The notes beneath the pieces are model-generated. The model saw only the letters and a list, made by a program, of their open reading frames with translations, was not told the origin of the DNA and made no database searches. A DNA stretch of 64,000 bases. Source: Brachybacterium sp. SGAir0954 (GTDB taxonomy: Bacteria > Actinomycetota > Actinomycetes > Actinomycetales > Dermabacteraceae). The stretch's first letter is position 1. Each line of letters opens with the position of its first letter. This document shows positions 27,108-34,533 of the stretch, piece after piece. The position numbers were made by a program, and so were the translations under genes. The stretch is taken from NCBI RefSeq assembly GCF_005490785.1, contig NZ_CP027295.1:1488001-1552000 (forward strand), written 5' to 3'.

Positions 27108-28804
27108 GCCCCCGCGTCGGGCGCCGCGGCAGCCGCGCCGGCGTGGGCCTCGCCGAGCGCATCGAGGCCCTGGACCGGGCCGCCGCGGTCATCGCCCCCG
27201 TCGCCCCCGAGTCGGAGGGGAAGGCCGTCGCCGCGGTGCTCGAGCGGATCGACCGCCGGCGCGCGCTCTCCGCCGAGCACACGATCATCGGCGTCTTCGG
27301 GGCGACCGGCTCCGGGAAGTCCTCCCTCGTCAACGCCGTCGTGGGGCGTGAGGTGACGCGGGCCGCCGTGCGCCGCCCCACGACGGGCCACCCGGTCGCC
27401 GCGGTCGTCGGCGAGACGGGCGCCGACCCGCTGCTGGACTGGCTGGGCGTCGAGGACCGCCACCTGCTGGACGGCACCGGGGCCGCGCTCGAGCAGGCGG
27501 CGCTCGCCGTGCCCAGCTCGCGCCGCGCCCGCCGCGAGGACCCGGGCGCCCCGGGGATCGTGCTGCTGGACCTCCCGGACATGGACTCCGTCGAGGCGGC
27601 GAACCGCGCGATCGTCGAGCACATGACCGGCATGGTGGACGTGCTCGTCTGGGTCACCGACCCCCAGAAGTACGCCGACGCCGTGCTCCACCAGGAGTTC
27701 GTGCGCCCCCTCGCGGGGCACGACGCGGTGACCGTGCTCGTGCTGAACCAGATCGACCGCATCCGCGAGGACGAGCGCCGTCCCGTGCTCGCCTCCCTCG
27801 AGGGGATCGCCCGCGCGGACGGCCTCACCTCCGCCCCGGTGCTCGCGACCTCGGCGACGACCGGGGACGGGGTCGAGGAGCTGCGTGAGCGGCTCGTGCA
27901 GGTCGCACGGTCCCGCGGGGCGATCGCCGAGCGGCAGCGGGCCGACGTCACCGCCGCCGCGACCCGTCTGCGCACGGCCGCGGACCCCGCCGGCATGGCG
28001 GCGCAGAGCTCCGCGCGGGAGCGTGCCGCGCTCACCGCCGACCTCGCCGTCGCGGCCCGCGTCGAGCCGGTCGCGACGGCCGTGGGTGCCTCCTACCGCC
28101 ACCGTGCGGCGGGGAAGGTGGGCTGGCCGCCGCTGCGCTGGATGCGCCGCTTCCGCCCGGACCCGCTGCGCCGCCTGGGGATCGGCCAGGAGAGGGACGC
28201 GAACCGTCTCGAGCGCACCTCCCTGCCCGAGCCCGATGCCGCGACCCGGGCCCGCGCCTCCGGCGGGGTGCGCCGCTTCGCGGACTCCGCGAGCGCGGGC
28301 GGCAGCGACCCCTGGCGCTCGGCCGTGCGCCGCGCGGCCCGCTCGCGCGAGGAGGAGCTCCCGGACGCCCTCGACCAGGCGGTCGCGGAGGCGGATCTGC
28401 GGGCCCGCTCGGGCTCGTGGTGGTGGCCCGTGCTCGACGTGCTGCAGTGGCTCGCCGTCCTCACCTGGGTGGTGGGTCTCGGCTGGCTGGCCGTGAACGC
28501 GGGCCTCGCCTTCCTCGGCATGCCCCCGCTGCCGGTCCCGATGCTCGAGGACCTCCCCGTCCCCGTCCCGCTGCCCACCGCGCTGATCGTGCTGGGCGTG
28601 GCCGTGGGGGTGCTGCTCGCCGTGCTCGGCACGGCGATCGCGGCGGCCGTGGGCGCCTGGCACCGTCGCCGGGCGCGGCGGATCCTCACCGACCGGGTCG
28701 AGGACGTGGGCTCCGGGCTCGTCGTCGCGGAGGTCGACGCGGAGCTCGAGCGGGCCCGCGCGGCCGATGCGGACCTCGCCCTCGCAGCCGGCACGGCCCG
28801 TTGA
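27104..28804 (+). CDS. Dynamin-like GTPase, second of a coupled pair
   Basis: 566 residues. P-loop GATGSGKSS at about residues 66-74, DLPDMDS as switch II, and a canonical base-recognition LNQIDRI, so this member keeps clearer GTPase motifs than its partner. The middle is helical and Arg-rich. Two membrane segments (from WWWPVLDVLQWLAVLTW, and LPTALIVLGVAVGVLLAVLG) flank a Pro-rich loop, followed by a charged cytoplasmic helix (VEVDAELERARAADADL preceded by RVEDVGSG). The 4-bp ATGA overlap with the upstream GTPase implies fixed stoichiometry and probably a heteromeric membrane-remodelling complex. The target process is unknown. Confidence 0.75.
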   Translation: MSPRVGRRGSRAGVGLAERIEALDRAAAVIAPVAPESEGKAVAAVLERIDRRRALSAEHTIIGVFGATGSGKSSLVNAVVGREVTRAAVRRPTTGHPVAAVVGETGADPLLDWLGVEDRHLLDGTGAALEQAALAVPSSRRARREDPGAPGIVLLDLPDMDSVEAANRAIVEHMTGMVDVLVWVTDPQKYADAVLHQEFVRPLAGHDAVTVLVLNQIDRIREDERRPVLASLEGIARADGLTSAPVLATSATTGDGVEELRERLVQVARSRGAIAERQRADVTAAATRLRTAADPAGMAAQSSARERAALTADLAVAARVEPVATAVGASYRHRAAGKVGWPPLRWMRRFRPDPLRRLGIGQERDANRLERTSLPEPDAATRARASGGVRRFADSASAGGSDPWRSAVRRAARSREEELPDALDQAVAEADLRARSGSWWWPVLDVLQWLAVLTWVVGLGWLAVNAGLAFLGMPPLPVPMLEDLPVPVPLPTALIVLGVAVGVLLAVLGTAIAAAVGAWHRRRARRILTDRVEDVGSGLVVAEVDAELERARAADADLALAAGTAR

Positions 28805-28848
28805 GTCCGATCTCGCATCGGCGGCCGTGGCCGCCCGGGTGATCCGCG

Positions 28849-28856
28849 TGTAAAAT
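28849..28856 (+). promoter_or_regulatory. Extended -10 promoter for the bS22 gene
   Basis: TGTAAAAT: an extended -10 with TAAAAT at 28851-28856, the most A/T-rich hexamer noticed in this GC-rich window. A leader of about 120 nt follows before the bS22 start. Confidence 0.6.
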
Positions 28857-28985
28857 GGGTGGTCGACCGTGGCGCCGGACCCGCGCGCACCCGGTGCATG
28901 AGCACCGGCGTGGTGCATCCGCGGGCCGCGCATCCCCGATCCGTCGATCCGCACGCAGGCTCATGCCTGCAGAACAGAGGCACCC

Positions 28986-29084
28986 ATGGGTTCTGTCGTC
29001 AAGAAGCGTCGCAAGCGCATGTCGAAGAAGAAGCACCGCAAGCTCCTCCGGAAGACCCGCCACCAGCGCCGCAACAAGAAGTGA
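28986..29084 (+). CDS. Small ribosomal protein bS22 (AURKAIP1/COX24 domain)
   Basis: A 32-residue, extremely basic protein: [19 protein letters not shown] followed by [13 protein letters not shown]. It is nearly the same as the actinobacterial protein bS22, found on the small ribosomal subunit near the decoding region in mycobacterial structures. Length (about 33) and the MGSV...[17 protein letters not shown] core match. The gene is short and easily missed. It has its own extended -10 promoter and about 120 nt of leader, and ends in a perfect 16-bp hairpin. The leader includes a start-free GC stretch with no other recognisable element. Confidence 0.9.
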   Translation: MGSVVKKRRKRMSKKKHRKLLRKTRHQRRNKK

Positions 29085-29100
29085 GCGCTCGCTGAGCGAC

Positions 29101-29136
29101 ATCGGGGCCCCCGTCGGATTCGACGGGGGCCCCGAT
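29101..29136 (+). terminator. Terminator after bS22
   Basis: Perfect 16-bp stem (29101-29116 with 29121-29136, inner GGGGCCCCCGTCG) closed by a GATT loop, 17 bp past the stop. It can also serve the convergent glutaredoxin-like gene. Confidence 0.85.
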
Positions 29137-29167
29137 GCGTCGGTGCGTCGTGGGGAGGGGTGGCGGC

Positions 29168-29467
29168 TCAGCGGCGCAGCAGGCGCCGCCACAGGGGCCG
29201 CTTCGCGAGCGCGGTGCGCAGGGCGGCGGCGTCGACCCGGTAGCGGGCGTGGACGGCGCCGTCCACGATGATCACGGGAACGTCGTGGTTCCAGTCCGCG
29301 AGCAGAGCGGGGTCCTCGTCGATGTCGCGCACCTCGACGGTGCTGCCTGCGCGGTCCGCCTCGGCGCGCACCACGGGGAGCGCCTCGTCGCACAGGTGGC
29401 AGCCCTCGCGGGTCAGGTACAGCACCCGGGCGTCCGGGTCCGTGGGGGAGGGGATGCGAGAGGTCAT
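29168..29467 (-). CDS. Glutaredoxin-like (DUF836-type) thioredoxin-fold protein
   Basis: A 99-residue thiol-disulfide oxidoreductase-like protein: VLYLTREGCHLCDEA with CxxC at Cys23-Cys26, the cis-Pro region HDVPVIIVDG, and a basic C-terminus KRPLWRRLLRR. It probably exchanges disulfides in the cytoplasm; the electron donor is unknown (mycothiol and thioredoxin are the usual actinobacterial choices). The start ATG 29467 is chosen because TACAGT (29480-29475, minus) ends 7 nt upstream, giving a leaderless mRNA and excluding the 15-residue extension. YceI lies upstream on the same strand but is cut off by a terminator. Confidence 0.8.
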   Translation of the reverse strand: MTSRIPSPTDPDARVLYLTREGCHLCDEALPVVRAEADRAGSTVEVRDIDEDPALLADWNHDVPVIIVDGAVHARYRVDAAALRTALAKRPLWRRLLRR

Positions 29468-29498
29468 GGGGAGCACTGTAGCCATCGCCGGGACGCGG

Positions 29499-29535
29499 CA
29501 GGGGCCGCTCACCGCCGTGGCGGGAGCGGCCCCTG
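29499..29535 (-). terminator. Terminator after the YceI gene
   Basis: 12-bp arms CAGGGGCCGCTC (29499-29510) and GAGCGGCCCCTG (29524-29535) with an inner CCGCC-GT-GGCGG stem, 29 bp past the YceI stop. Confidence 0.8.
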
Positions 29536-29564
29536 TGCGTATGAGGGGAGGGCTCGGCTGCGGG

Positions 29565-30095
29565 TCAGGCCGCGGTCGGGGCGGTGAACTCCGCCTCGAC
29601 GACGATCTTCACCGAGTCGCTGACGAGCACGCCGCCGGCCTCGAGCGCGGCGTTCCAGGACAGCCCGAAGTCCTTGCGGGAGATCGTGGTCTCGCCGGTG
29701 AAGCCGGCGCGGTAGGTGCCGAAGGGATCGGTCGCGGCGCCCTCGTAGGTGAAGTCGAGGGAGATCTCGCGAGTGGTGTCGCGGATCGTGAGGTCGCCGA
29801 CGAGCTGGTCGCCCTCCACGCGGGTGGAGACGAAGGTGATCGTCGGGTAGGTCTCGGCGTCGAAGAAGTCCGCGGAGCGCAGGTGGCCGTCGCGGTCCGC
29901 GTTGCCGGTGGAGATGGAGGCGACCTGGAGGGTCGTGGAGAACGCGAGGTCCTTGTCGGACTCGCCGACGGTGAGGGTGCCCTCGAGCTCGCCGAAGGTG
30001 CCGCGCACCTTGGAGATGCCCGCATGGCGGACGGTGAAGCCCGCGGAGGTGTGGGCGGCGTCGAGGGTCCAGGTGCCGGGGGTGAGGTCGCTCAT
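29565..30095 (-). CDS. YceI family protein
   Basis: A 176-residue lipocalin-like protein of the YceI family, which binds polyisoprenoid-type lipids. It begins TPGTWTLDAAHTSAGFTVRHAG with the family's His-Ser-F region, then KVRGTFGELEGTLTV, SADFFDAETYPTITF and the end DSVKIVVEAEF. It has no signal peptide, so the product is cytoplasmic, as in many actinobacterial homologues. AAAGGGAT lies about 9 nt before the ATG at 30095. It is divergent from a MarR-type gene with overlapping promoters, which suggests control by that regulator. A link to menaquinone or isoprenoid metabolism is possible but not shown. Confidence 0.85.
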   Translation of the reverse strand: MSDLTPGTWTLDAAHTSAGFTVRHAGISKVRGTFGELEGTLTVGESDKDLAFSTTLQVASISTGNADRDGHLRSADFFDAETYPTITFVSTRVEGDQLVGDLTIRDTTREISLDFTYEGAATDPFGTYRAGFTGETTISRKDFGLSWNAALEAGGVLVSDSVKIVVEAEFTAPTAA

Positions 30096-30127
30096 GCGAG
30101 ATCCCTTTCTGTCTGTCGATCTGCTGA

Positions 30128-30147
30128 CCCGGGGCGAGCGCCCCGGG
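30128..30147. repeat. Perfect hairpin in the yceI leader
   Basis: CCCGGGGCG and CGCCCCGGG with a 2-nt centre, between the yceI start and its promoter. It could be an RNA hairpin in the yceI leader. A second small palindrome (CGGGAC-TC-GTCCCG, 30189-30202) lies in the marR-side leader. Confidence 0.55.
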
Positions 30148-30154
30148 CTTGTGC

Positions 30155-30187
30155 TTGAAATCTAAACTGTTCTGACGGAGAATGCAA
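30155..30187. promoter_or_regulatory. Face-to-face overlapping promoters of yceI and marR
   Basis: Plus strand: TTGAAA (30155-30160), 17-nt spacer, GAGAAT (30178-30183), reading to the marR-type gene. Minus strand: TTGCAT (30187-30182), 17-nt spacer, TAGATT (30164-30159), reading to yceI. The two promoters occupy the same DNA, in the most AT-rich stretch of this intergenic region. Confidence 0.65.
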
Positions 30188-30219
30188 CCGGGACTCGTCC
30201 CGATGAATAGGAGAACGTG

Positions 30220-30765
30220 ATGCACACCACCCCGTCAACCGTGGAGACCGCCTCGACCCCCGGGGACCTCTGGCTCTCCCGCGAGGAGCAGGAGGCCTGG
30301 CGGCAGTACCTGTACGCCACCACGCTGCTGAGCGAGAAGCTCTCCGAGGCGCTCGAATCCGCCCCCGGGATCGATCTGACCCTGGGCGAGTACGAGATCC
30401 TCGTGCGCCTCTCCGAGGCCGACGGCGGCGCCATCCGCATGTCCGACCTCGCCGACCAGGTCGTCCATTCGCGATCGCGCCTCACCCACACCGTGACCCG
30501 CATGGAGCGCCGCGGCCTCGTGGAGCGCGTGCGCTGCGCCGCCGACGGCCGCGGCCGCGAGGCGCACCTCACCGCCGTCGGCCGCCGGCTGCTCGAGCAG
30601 GCCGCCCCGGTACACGTGCGCTCGGTGCGCGACCGCCTCGTCGACGTCATCGGCCACGACGACCTCCTCGAGCTGGGCCGGATCCTCGCCCGGACGCTGC
30701 CGGAGGACGCCCCCGTCGCCCTCGGGTGTCCGGCACCTCACGCAGGGGCTCCCGCGGCCGACTGA
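30220..30765 (+). CDS. MarR family transcriptional regulator
   Basis: A 181-residue winged-helix regulator: LTLGEYEILVRLSEADGGAIRMSDLADQV, recognition helix SRSRLTHTVTRMERRGLVER, wing AADGRGREAHLTAVGRRLL, then a long dimerisation helix. An extra C-terminal tail (LGCPAPHAGAPAAD) contains one Cys. A GTG at 30217 and ATG at 30220 are adjacent; the ATG is preferred because AGGAG (30209-30213) then lies 6 nt upstream. It shares an intergenic region with yceI, with overlapping promoters, so autoregulation and yceI control are likely. The ligand is unknown. Confidence 0.9.
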   Translation: MHTTPSTVETASTPGDLWLSREEQEAWRQYLYATTLLSEKLSEALESAPGIDLTLGEYEILVRLSEADGGAIRMSDLADQVVHSRSRLTHTVTRMERRGLVERVRCAADGRGREAHLTAVGRRLLEQAAPVHVRSVRDRLVDVIGHDDLLELGRILARTLPEDAPVALGCPAPHAGAPAAD

Positions 30766-30822
30766 TCCGCAGGTTCCGTTGGTACCGTGCGGGCGAACGG
30801 ACCGTAGGAGGATCCTGCCGCC

Positions 30823-31470
30823 ATGACCACGACCACCGTCCACCTCGTCCGCCACGGCGAGGTGCACAACCCCGAGCGCATCCTCTACGGACGCCTGCCC
30901 GGGTACCGCCTCAGCGAGCGCGGGGAGCGGATGGCGCAGTGCGTCGCGGAGCACCTGACCGGCAACGACGTGACCCTCGTGCGGGCCTCCCCGCTGCTGC
31001 GCGCGCAGCAGACGGCCGCGCCGATCGCCGCCGCCCACGGCCTGGACGTCTCGCAGGACCAGCGCCTCATCGAGTCCGCGAACCACTTCGAGGGGCAGCG
31101 GATGGGCCACGGCGACGCCAAGCTCACCGACCCCCGCAACTGGCGCTGGTTCGCCAACCCCCTCCGTCCCAGCTGGGGCGAGCCGTACCGCGAGCAGGTC
31201 TCCCGCGTCACCGCCGCCATGCACGCCGCACGCGCCGAGGCGGAGGGTCACGAGGCCGTGCTCGTCCTGCACCAGCTGCCCATCTGGCTCACGCGCCTGA
31301 GCGCCGAGGGCCGCCCGCTCGTCCACGACCCGCGCCGCCGCGAATGCGGCCTGTGCTCGGTGACCAGCTTCCGCTTCGCGGGGCCGCACCTCGCCGGCGT
31401 GGACTACACCGAGCCCGCGCAGGAGCTGTACGCGGGCGCCGTCGACGCCACCGGAGGCCGGCTCACATGA
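30823..31470 (+). CDS. Histidine phosphatase family protein (phosphoglycerate mutase-like)
   Basis: A 215-residue protein of the phosphoglycerate mutase/acid phosphatase fold. The phosphohistidine motif LVRHGEVHNPE is at about residues 8-18; RASPLLRAQQTA and the late LVLHQLPIW (replacing the usual second-His GHG) complete the site. The substrate is unknown. AGGAGGA precedes the ATG by 9 nt, and TACCGT about 35 nt upstream is a plausible -10. It heads a five-gene chain of overlapping genes for cytochrome c maturation, a neighbourhood I recall for this phosphatase in actinobacteria. A role in that pathway is unproven. Confidence 0.85.
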   Translation: MTTTTVHLVRHGEVHNPERILYGRLPGYRLSERGERMAQCVAEHLTGNDVTLVRASPLLRAQQTAAPIAAAHGLDVSQDQRLIESANHFEGQRMGHGDAKLTDPRNWRWFANPLRPSWGEPYREQVSRVTAAMHAARAEAEGHEAVLVLHQLPIWLTRLSAEGRPLVHDPRRRECGLCSVTSFRFAGPHLAGVDYTEPAQELYAGAVDATGGRLT

Positions 31471-32048
31471 CCCGATCCACCAGGCGCCGGTTCCTCGCCG
31501 GCTCCGGGGGGCTGCTCGGCGCGGCGCTCCTGGCCGCCTGCGGCGACACCGACACCTCCTCCCGCTACGACTCCGGCTACGTCTCCGGGGACGGCGTGAC
31601 CACCGAGATCCCGGCCGCCGACCGCGCCGAGCCGCTCACCGTCACCGGCACCACCTACGAGGGGGACGCCTTCTCCTCGGAGGACGCCCGCGGGCACGTG
31701 CTCGTCATCAACGTCTGGTACGCCTCCTGCCCGCCCTGCCGCAAGGAGGCCCCGGAGCTGGAGAAGATCCACCAGGACTACGCCGACCAGGACGTCCAGC
31801 TCATCGGTGTCAACGTGCGCGACGAGGAGGGCCCCGCCGCGGCCTTCGAGAAGAAGTACGGCATCACCTACCCCTCGATGCCCGATCTCGACGCCCAGAT
31901 CATGTACTCCCTGCGCGGCCAGGTCGCCCCCAACGCGGTCCCCTCCACCCTCGTTCTCGACACCGAGGGCCGGGTCGCCGCGCGCATCTCCGGCGCCGCG
32001 GACCCCTCCGTGCTGCGGGCCATGCTCGACCGGGTGCTCGACGAATGA
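31467..32048 (+). CDS. TlpA/ResA-like thioredoxin-fold lipoprotein
   Basis: A 193-residue extracytoplasmic thiol-disulfide oxidoreductase. The N-terminus has a twin-arginine-like RRRFLAG and a lipobox ending LAAC at Cys25, so it is probably a lipoprotein. The active site is CPPC at Cys88-Cys91 in INVWYASCPPCRKE, followed by the cis-Pro region APNAVPSTLVLD. It reduces apocytochrome c cysteines, receiving electrons from CcdA encoded next. ATGA overlaps at both ends (phosphatase stop, ccdA start) show translational coupling. Confidence 0.9.
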   Translation: MTRSTRRRFLAGSGGLLGAALLAACGDTDTSSRYDSGYVSGDGVTTEIPAADRAEPLTVTGTTYEGDAFSSEDARGHVLVINVWYASCPPCRKEAPELEKIHQDYADQDVQLIGVNVRDEEGPAAAFEKKYGITYPSMPDLDAQIMYSLRGQVAPNAVPSTLVLDTEGRVAARISGAADPSVLRAMLDRVLDE

Positions 32049-32854
32049 GCGCGGCGGACATCGGCCAGGCCTTCCAGGCCACCGCCCTCTCGGGCTCCCT
32101 CCTGCTCGCCCTCGCGGTCGCCGCCGCGGCCGGGCTCGTCGCCTTCCTGTCCCCGTGCGTGCTGCCCGTGGTCCCCGGCTACCTCGGCTACGTCTCCGGC
32201 CTCGCCGGGCAGGGCTCCACCACCGGCACCGGGCCGGGCGTCGTGCGCCCGCCCGCCCGCCCCAGCACCGGGCGCATGCTCGCCGGCAGCGGCCTCTTCG
32301 TCGCCGGCTTCACGATCGTCTTCATGGTCCTCGGCGGCTTCGCCGGCACCCTCGGCTACCTGCTGCAGGCCCACGCCGTGCTCATCAACCGCATCGCCGG
32401 CGTCGTCGTCATCCTCATGGGCCTCGTGTTCATGGGCGTGTTCCCCGGCCTCAGCGGCACGAAGTCCCTCACCGGCCGCCGCCCCGACGCCGGCCTGCTG
32501 GGCGCCCCGCTCATGGGCATCGTCTTCGGCCTGTCCTGGACCCCGTGCATCGGCCCCACCTACGCCGCGATCCTCGGCCTCACGCTCGACGGCTCGGGCG
32601 GCGGCGCCGCGACCCGCGGTGCCCTCCTGTCCCTCGCCTACGCCCTCGGGCTGGGCATCCCCTTCGTCCTCTTCGCCCTGCTGTTCGAGAAGGCGCTCGG
32701 CCTCAGCCGCGCGCTCTCCCGGCACCGCCGCAGCATCGGACTCCTCTCCGGAGCGCTGCTCATCGCCATCGGCGTGCTGCTGCTGACCGGGCAGTGGGCC
32801 CAGTGGACGGCCGCCCTGCAGGGCGCGATCGCGACCTTCGAACCGGTGGTGTGA
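32045..32854 (+). CDS. ccdA: Cytochrome c biogenesis protein CcdA
   Basis: A 269-residue, six-helix inner-membrane protein that carries reducing equivalents from cytoplasmic thioredoxin to the outside TlpA/ResA-like protein. The two redox cysteines are in the mirrored motifs FLSPCVLPVVPGYLGYVSG and LSWTPCIGPTYAAIL, the hallmark of the CcdA/DsbD core. The first cytoplasmic loop is longer than usual and Pro/Gly-rich (GPGVVRPPARPSTGR). It overlaps the upstream gene by ATGA and its stop shares one base with the resB start (TGATG). Confidence 0.9.
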   Translation: MSAADIGQAFQATALSGSLLLALAVAAAAGLVAFLSPCVLPVVPGYLGYVSGLAGQGSTTGTGPGVVRPPARPSTGRMLAGSGLFVAGFTIVFMVLGGFAGTLGYLLQAHAVLINRIAGVVVILMGLVFMGVFPGLSGTKSLTGRRPDAGLLGAPLMGIVFGLSWTPCIGPTYAAILGLTLDGSGGGAATRGALLSLAYALGLGIPFVLFALLFEKALGLSRALSRHRRSIGLLSGALLIAIGVLLLTGQWAQWTAALQGAIATFEPVV

Positions 32855-34533
32855 TGACCCGCAAGCGAACGACGGACACGACGCCGGAGGGCGAGAGCGC
32901 CGGCCCGGACCGCTCCGACTCCTGGAGCAGCAAGCAGGAGCCCGTGGGCGTCCCCTCGCTGGGGCTGCGCGGCACCCTGCTGTTCCTCTGGCGCCAGCTC
33001 ACGAGCATGCAGACCGCCCTCGTGCTGCTCATGCTGCTCGCCGTCGCCGCCGTGCCAGGCTCGCTCTACCCGCAGCGCAGCGTGAACCCCACCCTCACCG
33101 AGCAGTTCCTCGACGAGAACGGGAAGTGGGGGGAGATCCTCGACACCCTCGGGTTCTTCGACGTCTTCTCCTCGCCGTGGTTCTCCGCCATCTACCTGCT
33201 GCTGTTCATCTCGCTGATCGGCTGCATCATCCCTCGCGTGCTCGTGCACCTGCGCCAGCTGCGCTCCCGGCCCCCGCGCACCCCGTCCCGGCTGGACCGC
33301 TTCGTGGGCCACACCCGCATCGAGCTGCCCGCCGCGGATCCCGAGGAGCTGCTCGGCGCCGCCCGCAAGCGCCTGCGCCGCTCCCGCTACCGCACCGACC
33401 TGCGCGAGGAGAAGCGCTCCTCCTCGGTGAGCGCGGAGCGCGGGCTGCTGCGCGAGACCGGCAACCTCCTGTTCCACATCGCGCTCGTGGGCGTCCTGAT
33501 CTGCGTGGCCGGCGGCCAGCTCACCGCCTACCGCGGTCAGATCACCGTGATCGAGGGGGACGGCTTCTCCAACTCCCTCACGCAGTACGACTCCTTCGAC
33601 TCGGGCGCCTGGTTCGACTCCTCCTCGCTGCCGGACTTCCGCTTCACGCTCGACGACTTCCGGGCCACGTACGACACGACCCAGACCGAGGAGAACTTCG
33701 GCAAGCCGCTCTCCTTCGAGGCGGACGTCTCCGTCGACGCCGACGGCGACCAGTTCTCACAGACGCTCCAGGTCAACAAGCCGCTGCACGTGGACGGCTC
33801 CTCGATGTACCTGCTCGGCAACGGCTACGCCCCCGAGATCACGCTCACCGACCCCGAGGGCAACGTCGTCGCCTCCGGCCCGCTGATCACCGTGCCGCTC
33901 GGCGACACCGGCTACACCAGCCAGCTCGTGCTCAAGGCGCCCGACGCCTCCCCGGAGCAGACCGCCGTCGTCGGCTACTTCCTGCCCACCGGCACGATCG
34001 ACGACACCGGCCCGCACTCCTCGTACCCGGACCTCGTCGACCCGCAGGTCGTCGCGACCGTCTACCAGGGGGACCTCGGCCTGGACTCGGGCGTCCCGCA
34101 GAACGCCTACGAGGTGGACCTCTCGACCCTCACGCCGCTCACCGCGGAGGGCTCCGACGACCCGCTGCTCCTGCGCCTCTACCAGGGGGACTCCACGAGG
34201 CTGCCCGACGGCTCGACGCTGAGCTTCGACGGCGTGAAGCGCTACGCGGCCTTCGACGTCGCCCACGACCCCTTCGAGCGGTGGGTGCTGATCTTCGCGC
34301 TCACCGCGGTCGCCGGGCTGATCCTCTCGCTCTTCGTGCCGCGTCGCCGCGTCTGGGTGCGCGTCACCCCGCGTGAGGGCGGCGGCGCCGTGCTCGAGGT
34401 CGCGGGACTCGCCCGCAGTGACGACCCGTCCCTCGCAGATGACGTCCGGGCCCTGGCCCGCACGCTCGGGACGGAGCAGGATAGGGGAGCCGGTCCCGGC
34501 TCCACGAACAGCCCGGAAGGGGAAGCGCAGTGA
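32854..34533 (+). CDS. resB: Cytochrome c biogenesis protein ResB
   Basis: A 559-residue component of the system II haem-handling complex. A hydrophilic cytoplasmic N-terminus precedes membrane helices in LWRQLTSMQTALVLLMLLAVAAVPGSLYPQ and WFSAIYLLLFISLIGCIIPR, both typical of ResB. A third helix (LLFHIALVGVLICVAGG), then a large outside domain of about 270 residues with TLQVNKPLHVDGSSMYLLGNG, and a last helix near residue 470 complete the fold. It forms a unit with CcsB to deliver haem to apocytochrome c outside. The start overlaps the ccdA stop and the end overlaps the ccsB start (GTGA). Confidence 0.9.
   Translation: MTRKRTTDTTPEGESAGPDRSDSWSSKQEPVGVPSLGLRGTLLFLWRQLTSMQTALVLLMLLAVAAVPGSLYPQRSVNPTLTEQFLDENGKWGEILDTLGFFDVFSSPWFSAIYLLLFISLIGCIIPRVLVHLRQLRSRPPRTPSRLDRFVGHTRIELPAADPEELLGAARKRLRRSRYRTDLREEKRSSSVSAERGLLRETGNLLFHIALVGVLICVAGGQLTAYRGQITVIEGDGFSNSLTQYDSFDSGAWFDSSSLPDFRFTLDDFRATYDTTQTEENFGKPLSFEADVSVDADGDQFSQTLQVNKPLHVDGSSMYLLGNGYAPEITLTDPEGNVVASGPLITVPLGDTGYTSQLVLKAPDASPEQTAVVGYFLPTGTIDDTGPHSSYPDLVDPQVVATVYQGDLGLDSGVPQNAYEVDLSTLTPLTAEGSDDPLLLRLYQGDSTRLPDGSTLSFDGVKRYAAFDVAHDPFERWVLIFALTAVAGLILSLFVPRRRVWVRVTPREGGGAVLEVAGLARSDDPSLADDVRALARTLGTEQDRGAGPGSTNSPEGEAQ

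Noticed and set aside
24000-30000. Defence-island reading of the two dynamin-like GTPases
   Set aside because: Neighbours are housekeeping genes (deacetylase, bS22, redox protein) and no nuclease, phage-sensing or mobile genes accompany them.
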